Assembly: GCF_031085165.1 (NCBI RefSeq)
Contig: NZ_JAVHTY010000004.1
Coordinates: 124,001-188,000, forward strand
Direction: 5' to 3'
DNA: 64,000 nucleotides
From: Pseudomonas sp. 102515
Lineage (GTDB): Bacteria; Pseudomonadota; Gammaproteobacteria; Pseudomonadales; Pseudomonadaceae
Made by a program: the position numbers and the translations under genes. A model generated the notes under the pieces. The model did no database searches. It was given only the letters and a program-made list of their open reading frames with translations, and was not told the origin of the DNA. Position 1 is the stretch's first letter. Every line of letters begins with the position of its first letter. Below are positions 63,716-64,000 of this stretch, one piece after another.

Positions 63716-64000
63716 TCCTCCCGCCCCTGCACTAGGCCGGCATCCCTGTCCTGTTCCACGCGATAGCCGCCGAAGCCCAGGGTCACCCGCTGGGTGGCTT
63801 CGGCCTTGCCGGCGTCGCGGGCTTCGTGTTCGACCACCAGGCGATTGAGGCGGTTGAGCAGCTGCATGGATTCGTCGTAGGCGGTGCGATAGAGACTCAG
63901 GGTCGAGTCCTGGGTCAGGTTGTGGCCGTAGACCACGTGAAAGGTGAAGTCCGGCGCGGCGCGGTCCTGCAGGTAGAGGCGCTCGAAGCCGGCCAGCAGG
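63712..64000 (-). CDS. C-terminal part of an unrecognised protein
   Basis: The minus frame is open from the window edge to a TAG at 63712-63714, giving at least 96 residues. It reads [20 protein letters not shown] and then [20 protein letters not shown], followed by a charged tail. There is no membrane segment or cysteine. The N-terminus lies outside the window and the family was not recognised. It is convergent with pilE. Confidence 0.6.
   Translation of the reverse strand, partial: LLAGFERLYLQDRAAPDFTFHVVYGHNLTQDSTLSLYRTAYDESMQLLNRLNRLVVEHEARDAGKAEATQRVTLGFGGYRVEQDRDAGLVQGRED

Noticed and set aside
1-64000. CRISPR array, tRNA, rRNA or prophage
   Set aside because: No regular spacer-repeat pattern, cloverleaf, ribosomal sequence, integrase or phage structural gene was seen on either strand.

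Overview
The window is high-GC DNA of Pseudomonas type. The evidence is the pqqF/gcd pair, the rpiA-ilvA divergent block followed by the two small genes that follow it in P. aeruginosa, a fimU-pilVWX-pilY1-pilE minor pilin operon, and dispersed intergenic repeats. A microbial rhodopsin gene beside an aryl-polyene (APE) cluster would fit the yellow-pigmented P. oryzihabitans/P. psychrotolerans group. That species guess is inference from gene content only.

Layout. 1-5 kb: C-terminally incomplete pqqF, the PQQ glucose dehydrogenase gcd and an AEC permease. 5-9 kb: two tandem chemoreceptors with nearly identical signalling halves. 9.3-10 kb: wreck of a CHASE-PAS-GGDEF gene. 10-19 kb: AI-2E-family permease, Nudix hydrolase, beta carbonic anhydrase, PBP7-type endopeptidase, acetyl-CoA hydrolase/CoA-transferase, a 1.2 kb repeat-filled gap, a DASS anion transporter and a gamma carbonic anhydrase-like protein. 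19-27 kb: two SdiA-regulated-type paralogues, an FAH-family hydrolase, serA, rpiA, ilvA and small conserved genes. 27-43.5 kb: an 18-gene minus-strand APE operon, almost all genes overlapping, with a promoter candidate in front. 43.8-46 kb: MFS exporter and divergent LysR regulator. 46-49.8 kb: NERD-UvrD helicase coupled to an AT-rich AAA ATPase plus TOPRIM-like pair, a candidate defence cassette. 50-52.3 kb: globin, then a proton-pump rhodopsin and its retinal-forming dioxygenase. 52-56.5 kb: Lrp regulator, an orphan terminator (possible sRNA), ProP-like transporter, DUF6515-type secreted protein and a methyltransferase. 57-63.7 kb: type IV minor pilins with PilY1. The right edge cuts an unrecognised gene.

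How genes work together. PqqF matures the cofactor used by Gcd. The rhodopsin and Blh form a light-driven proton pump with its own retinal supply, if carotene is made elsewhere in the genome. The APE genes encode aromatic starter formation, activation, iterative polyene extension on two ACPs, and transfer to the outer membrane. Minor pilins and PilY1 prime pilus assembly. The most unusual parts are the helicase-ATPase-TOPRIM cassette, the rhodopsin that lacks the usual carboxylic donor, and an APE flavoprotein with halogenase-like motifs. All calls come from reading the sequence; no database search was run.
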